Source of the DNA: Candidatus Shapirobacteria bacterium
GTDB lineage: Bacteria > Patescibacteriota > Microgenomatia > VGLL01
NCBI GenBank assembly: GCA_016866735.1
Contig: VGLL01000041.1
Coordinates: 1-8,180 of the forward strand
Direction of reading: 5' to 3'
DNA length: 8,180 nt
Position numbers and translations under genes: made by a program. The notes under the pieces are model-generated. The model made no database searches and was not told the DNA's origin. It saw only the letters and a program-made list of their open reading frames with translations. Shown piece by piece: positions 6,480 through 8,180 of this stretch; position 1 is the stretch's first letter, and each line of letters opens with the position of its first letter.

Positions 6480-7221
6480 AAGTTTAGCCAAAAGTTTTGG
6501 TGAAGAAAAGAAAATGAACGCGCAAAATTTACCATTAGTTTCGGTTTTGCGGTTTAAGGGGCGGTTAGTTTATTTCTTGGCAGCGGCTCTCGCCTTATTG
6601 AATCTATACTTTTATCACCAGCTTGAAAACTACAAGGGAATCCAGGGAAAATATAGGGCGGTAGAGGTTTTAGACGGAGACTCTCTTGTTATTGACTTAG
6701 ACCAAACAGTACGACTGGCCAATTTCAACGCACCAGAACTTGGATTCTGTTACGGAAAAGAAGCGAAAGCAGAATTAGAGAGATTGGTTTTAAAAAGGTA
6801 TGTTAAGATTGAAAGGACGGGCAGGGACCAGTTCGGCAGAATTTTGGGGATGGTTTATCGCGGCGATGAATTAATTAACGAAGTTATGGCGAGAAAGGGG
6901 TGGGGAAAATACGAAGGCGGAGGAGTGGGAGACCAGGCAAATAGAGAGAGGGCGGAATTAATTATGAAGTCGGCTCAAGAAGCTAAGGATAGAAGTCTAG
7001 GAGTTTGGTCGTTGCATTGTTATCAGAAAGAAAATTTAGAGAACCCCAATTGTGTGATCAAGGGTAATATTGGTAAAAGTCGGGAGGAGAAGACTTATCA
7101 TCTGCCCGGCTGTTCGGAATACGAGCGAACAGTAGTGGAGCGCGATTTAGGAGAGCAGTGGTTTTGTACGGAAGAAGAAGCGATAAAAGCCGGCTACCGC
7201 AAATCGGAACACTGTTTTTGA
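6469..7221 (+). CDS. Membrane-anchored SNase-like thermonuclease with Cys/His C-terminal module
   Basis: Predicted nuclease of the staphylococcal nuclease family, probably outside the membrane: a short basic N-terminus, one hydrophobic helix at about 33-50, then the SNase fold at about 60-183. Against staphylococcal nuclease, VLDGDSL supplies D69 and D71 (D19, D21), VRLANFNAPE supplies R82 and E90 (R35, E43), and RDQFGR supplies R124 (R87). The Ca-ligand position D40 is Asn (N87). The tail, from about 195, has C195, H211, C215, C233 and C249, in NCVIKGNIG, YHLPGC and WFCTEEEAIKAGYRK. This module often follows SNase domains and looks metal-binding. The start overlaps the previous gene by 11 nt, and the NYN gene begins 4 nt after the stop. 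A likely role is degrading extracellular DNA or RNA for nucleotide uptake. Confidence 0.88.
   Translation: MVFKSLAKSFGEEKKMNAQNLPLVSVLRFKGRLVYFLAAALALLNLYFYHQLENYKGIQGKYRAVEVLDGDSLVIDLDQTVRLANFNAPELGFCYGKEAKAELERLVLKRYVKIERTGRDQFGRILGMVYRGDELINEVMARKGWGKYEGGGVGDQANRERAELIMKSAQEAKDRSLGVWSLHCYQKENLENPNCVIKGNIGKSREEKTYHLPGCSEYERTVVERDLGEQWFCTEEEAIKAGYRKSEHCF
6511..6545 (+). repeat. Copy 1 of a 35-nt repeat at the internal start of the SNase gene
   Basis: AAAATGAACG onward matches 7891-7925 at 32 of 35 positions, differing at 6521, 6539 and 6543. It encodes MNAQNLPLVSV, and the match ends abruptly where the sequence for the membrane helix follows. Confidence 0.85.
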
Positions 7222-7225
7222 ATAA

Positions 7226-7816
7226 ATGAAGACCTATCTTTTTATTGACGGCACGAATTTATACGCGGCGCAATTCGAGCTATTTGGGCCCAAAAGATAT
7301 TTGGATTTCGGCAAGCTTATCAGTGAAGTTGAAGAGAAGATAGAGGTAAGGTTTGACAAAATCTATTTTTATGCCTCATATTCTCCCAAGTCTAAAAGAC
7401 CGACCCAGAAGGAAAAACTTTACCTAAAAAACGAGGCCCTATTTTACTGAAGCGTTAAGAAAACGAAGAATGTGTCATTTTTCAGCGGTTATCGCTCAAA
7501 AACGAGCGGGAAAGAGAAAGAGGTGGATGTAAAATTAGCCGTGGATATCGTTGATTTTGCACACAGGGATAAATTTTCTTCAATGTATTTATTCTCTGGG
7601 GACGCAGATTTTTTACAGGCTTTATTTGCCATCAGATCCTTGGGAAAGAAAATCTTTGTACTCTCACTTCAGAATAAAGTATTGTATAGAGCAGCATTTT
7701 TCTTTTTAATTTACGTGATTGTGTTTGAAAAGCCGGTGAGAATAAACTTTTTGAGATTTCAGAAAAGGGCTTTTATTCAAATAAGAGAAAGAGAAGTCAC
7801 CAGAGAGGCTAAATAA
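7226..7816 (+). pseudogene. NYN-domain (PIN-like) protein gene interrupted by an in-frame TGA
   Basis: NYN/LabA-type putative metal-dependent ribonuclease. One reading frame continues on both sides of a TGA at codon 75 (7448-7450): residues 1-74 open with YLFIDGTNLYAAQ and residues 76-196 continue SVKKTKNVSFFSGYRSKTSGKEKEVDVKLAVDIVDFAH and then LFSGDADFLQAL. The expected acidic site is complete only if both halves are joined: D8 (FIDGTN), D101 (EVDVKLA), D126 and D128 (SGDAD). One CGA-to-TGA change would explain the stop. A GTG at 7472 could restart translation, but without D8. There is no SD, and the ATG is 4 nt after the SNase stop. Recent inactivation is the simplest reading; readthrough is possible, since the rest of the frame is intact. 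Confidence 0.8.
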
Positions 7817-7843
7817 AAAGCCCCTGCATGCGTGCATGCAGGG
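7811..7843 (-). terminator. Minus-strand intrinsic terminator B
   Basis: Perfect 10-bp arms CCCTGCATGC (7822-7831) and GCATGCAGGG (7834-7843) with a 2-nt centre. On the minus strand they are followed by GC and then TTTTTATTT. On the plus strand the sequence after the stem is CAAGTTAAG, with no T-run, so the terminator is directional and leftward. Its T-tract touches the stop codon of the interrupted NYN gene. Confidence 0.7.
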
Positions 7844-7849
7844 CAAGTT
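7812..7849 (-). ncRNA. Predicted tiny hairpin RNA B (about 38 nt)
   Basis: Transcription from the TTGACA-N17-TATATT promoter at 7884-7856 should begin near 7849. It meets a complete hairpin plus U-tract almost at once, leaving a 5' tail of about six nt (AACUUG), the GC-rich stem and a U-rich 3' end. It carries no ORF and overlaps the 3' end of the NYN gene by about 5 nt in antisense. Existence and ends are inferred. Confidence 0.5.
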
Positions 7850-7855
7850 AAGATG

Positions 7856-7884
7856 AATATACCAGAAGGAAGCACTCTTGTCAA
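7856..7884 (-). promoter_or_regulatory. Strong minus-strand sigma70 promoter B
   Basis: The minus strand reads TTGACA (7884 to 7879), a 17-nt spacer, then TATATT (7861 to 7856): 11 of 12 consensus bases at the optimal spacing. TGG directly before the -10 adds an extended -10 feature. Nothing reads leftward downstream except the hairpin at 7843-7811. On the other strand the -35 overlaps the SD of the 29-codon ORF. Confidence 0.75.
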
Positions 7885-7888
7885 AGGG
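7883..7888 (+). promoter_or_regulatory. Shine-Dalgarno-like site before the 29-codon ORF
   Basis: AAAGGG lies 5 nt upstream of the ATG at 7894, a good position for ribosome binding. It is the main argument that this small ORF could be translated, although the same bases form part of the minus-strand -35 region. Confidence 0.45.
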
Positions 7889-7890
7889 AA

Positions 7891-7925
7891 AAAATGAACG
7901 TGCAAAATTTACCATTAGCTTCCGT
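7891..7925 (+). repeat. Copy 2 of the 35-nt repeat, in the intergenic island
   Basis: Near-copy of 6511-6545 (32 of 35 identical), starting AAAATGAACG. The same ATG and reading frame are kept, giving MNVQNLPLASV against MNAQNLPLVSV. All three differences leave the frame open. Sequence on both sides is unrelated to the SNase gene. Confidence 0.85.
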
Positions 7926-7983
7926 AGTAGGAAATTTAAAAAAAAAGAGAGACTCTACGAACGAATCTCTCCTTAGGTATTAA
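7894..7983 (+). CDS. Small 29-codon ORF, possibly a gene-start remnant
   Basis: Begins MNVQNLPLASVV, continues GNLKKKRDSTNESLLRY and stops at TAA 7981-7983. The first eleven residues match the SNase protein from its internal Met16 (nine of eleven identical); the rest is hydrophilic and lysine-rich with no membrane segment. An SD-like AAAGGG precedes it. Its 3' half is the DNA that on the other strand forms hairpin RNA A, so coding potential there may be accidental. It could be a leader peptide, a remnant of a duplicated gene start, or not translated at all. Confidence 0.3.
   Translation: MNVQNLPLASVVGNLKKKRDSTNESLLRY
7938..7972 (-). terminator. Minus-strand intrinsic terminator A
   Basis: On the minus strand GAGAGAUUC (7971-7963), a 7-nt loop GUUCGUA, and GAGUCUCUC (7955-7947) form nine continuous pairs including one U-G wobble, followed by nine U (7946-7938). 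Read on the plus strand the wobble becomes a C-A mismatch and no T-run follows, so both stem and tract point to leftward transcription. Confidence 0.75.
7938..7981 (-). ncRNA. Predicted tiny hairpin RNA A (about 44 nt)
   Basis: The perfect-consensus promoter at 8015-7988 should start transcription near 7981, giving AAUACCUAAGGAGAGAUUCG and onward into the stem and U9 tract. UAAGGAG near the 5' end is SD-like and partly inside the stem, but no start codon follows at useful distance. No ORF is seen. It is antisense to the end of the 29-codon ORF and lies just upstream of the second NYN gene. Confidence 0.55.
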
Positions 7984-7987
7984 GAAT

Positions 7988-8015
7988 ATTATAGAATAAA
8001 AAACAAAGATGTCAA
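7988..8015 (-). promoter_or_regulatory. Perfect-consensus minus-strand sigma70 promoter A
   Basis: The minus strand reads TTGACA (8015 to 8010), 16 nt, TATAAT (7993 to 7988): 12 of 12 consensus bases with an accepted spacing. Its -35 overlaps the ATG of the plus-strand NYN gene at 8009, so leftward polymerase binding would cover that start and could repress it. Confidence 0.8.
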
Positions 8016-8180
8016 GTGGTAAAAATTTACCTAATAAAACGTATGTTTTTATTGATGTCTCTAATTTAATCTATGGAGCTAGAAGAAGCGGTGGATGGGA
8101 AGTCAACTATCAAAAACTTTCCAAATATCTTAAGTCGCGGTACGGAGCTACTAAAATATTTTTCTATGCGGGGGTTAAAT
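8009..8180 (+). CDS. Second NYN-domain protein, 3' partial
   Basis: 57 codons are visible before the window ends. TYVFIDVSNLIYGARRSGGW contains the first NYN acidic residue (D16) and the conserved Asn (N19), and KIFFYAGVK matches the third-strand position, equivalent to KIYFYASYS in the gene at 7226. The two proteins share KTYxFID and FYA but differ between them, so they are distant homologs and not a recent duplication. Predicted function is metal-dependent RNA cleavage or RNA binding; the remaining catalytic acids are outside the window. No SD precedes the ATG (ACAAAG). TAGAAT at 7992-7997 is a possible plus-strand -10 that would give a very short leader. Confidence 0.8.
   Translation, partial: MSSGKNLPNKTYVFIDVSNLIYGARRSGGWEVNYQKLSKYLKSRYGATKIFFYAGVK

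Noticed and set aside
7353..7381. Plus-strand TTGACA with TCATAT 17 nt on, inside the NYN gene
   Set aside because: The -10 is poor and the stretch is well-conserved coding sequence (FDKIYFYAS).
7448..7450. Recoding of TGA as glycine (code 25) or another amino acid across the genome
   Set aside because: The genes ending at 919 and 7221 use TGA as natural stops right beside the next start, and no other coding region in the window contains an internal in-frame TGA.
7441..7480. Two compensating frameshifts, since the +1 frame reads FTEALRKRRM across the TGA
   Set aside because: The original frame is coherent on both sides (NEALFY then SVKKTKNVSFFSGYRSK), and one base change explains the break more simply than two indels.
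7853..7897. 14-codon ORF starting MNIPEGS ahead of the 29-codon ORF
   Set aside because: It is too short, has no clear SD, and its sequence is explained by the minus-strand promoter and spacer.
7822..7971. The two hairpins as rightward terminators of the NYN gene or the small ORF
   Set aside because: No T-run follows either stem on the plus strand, and stem A has a C-A mismatch in that orientation. The A-runs precede the stems, which fits leftward termination.

Overview
The window looks like accessory chromosome of a small-genome bacterium, most likely a Patescibacteria/CPR lineage such as Microgenomates. This is inferred, not proven: the DNA is AT-rich by eye and gene-dense, genes overlap or abut, several first-in-unit genes lack a Shine-Dalgarno (SD) sequence, and the gene set resembles that of such genomes (UDP-sugar enzyme, membrane-anchored GT2, TMTC-like TPR membrane protein, B12-type radical SAM, SNase with a Cys/His tail, NYN-domain proteins). 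The standard code with TGA as stop fits.

Layout. (1) 2-1956, plus: 5'-truncated UDP-glucuronate decarboxylase overlapping, through ATGA, a family-2 glycosyltransferase with a membrane tail; together a nucleotide-sugar/glycan module. (2) 2041-2784, plus: a His/Asp-rich possible metal-dependent hydrolase, behind an 84-bp gap holding a near-perfect palindrome. (3) 2781-4493, minus: a multipass GT-C/TMTC-like protein with C-terminal TPRs, convergent with the previous gene by a 4-nt stop overlap, and carrying a 69-bp nested palindromic element in frame. (4) 4494-4515: a 22-bp divergent start region with overlapping -10 elements on both strands. (5) 4516-7816, plus: a tight run of B12-binding-type radical SAM enzyme (with two heptamer repeat clusters inside it), a small polytopic membrane protein, a membrane-anchored SNase-like nuclease, and an NYN-domain gene broken by an in-frame TGA. 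(6) 7817-8008: a compact regulatory island. (7) 8009 to the end: start of a second NYN-domain gene.

The most striking signal is in region 6. The minus strand carries two consecutive units, each a near-perfect or perfect sigma70 promoter (TTGACA-N16-TATAAT and TTGACA-N17-TATATT) pointing into a hairpin followed by a U-tract. Each would make an RNA of only about 40 nt, with no minus-strand gene downstream until the TMTC-like gene more than 3 kb away. They lie between two NYN (RNA-cleaving-type) genes. This may be a pair of undescribed tiny hairpin RNAs, or tightly attenuated antisense regulators. The island also holds a 29-codon ORF whose first 35 nt near-copy the internal start region of the upstream SNase gene.
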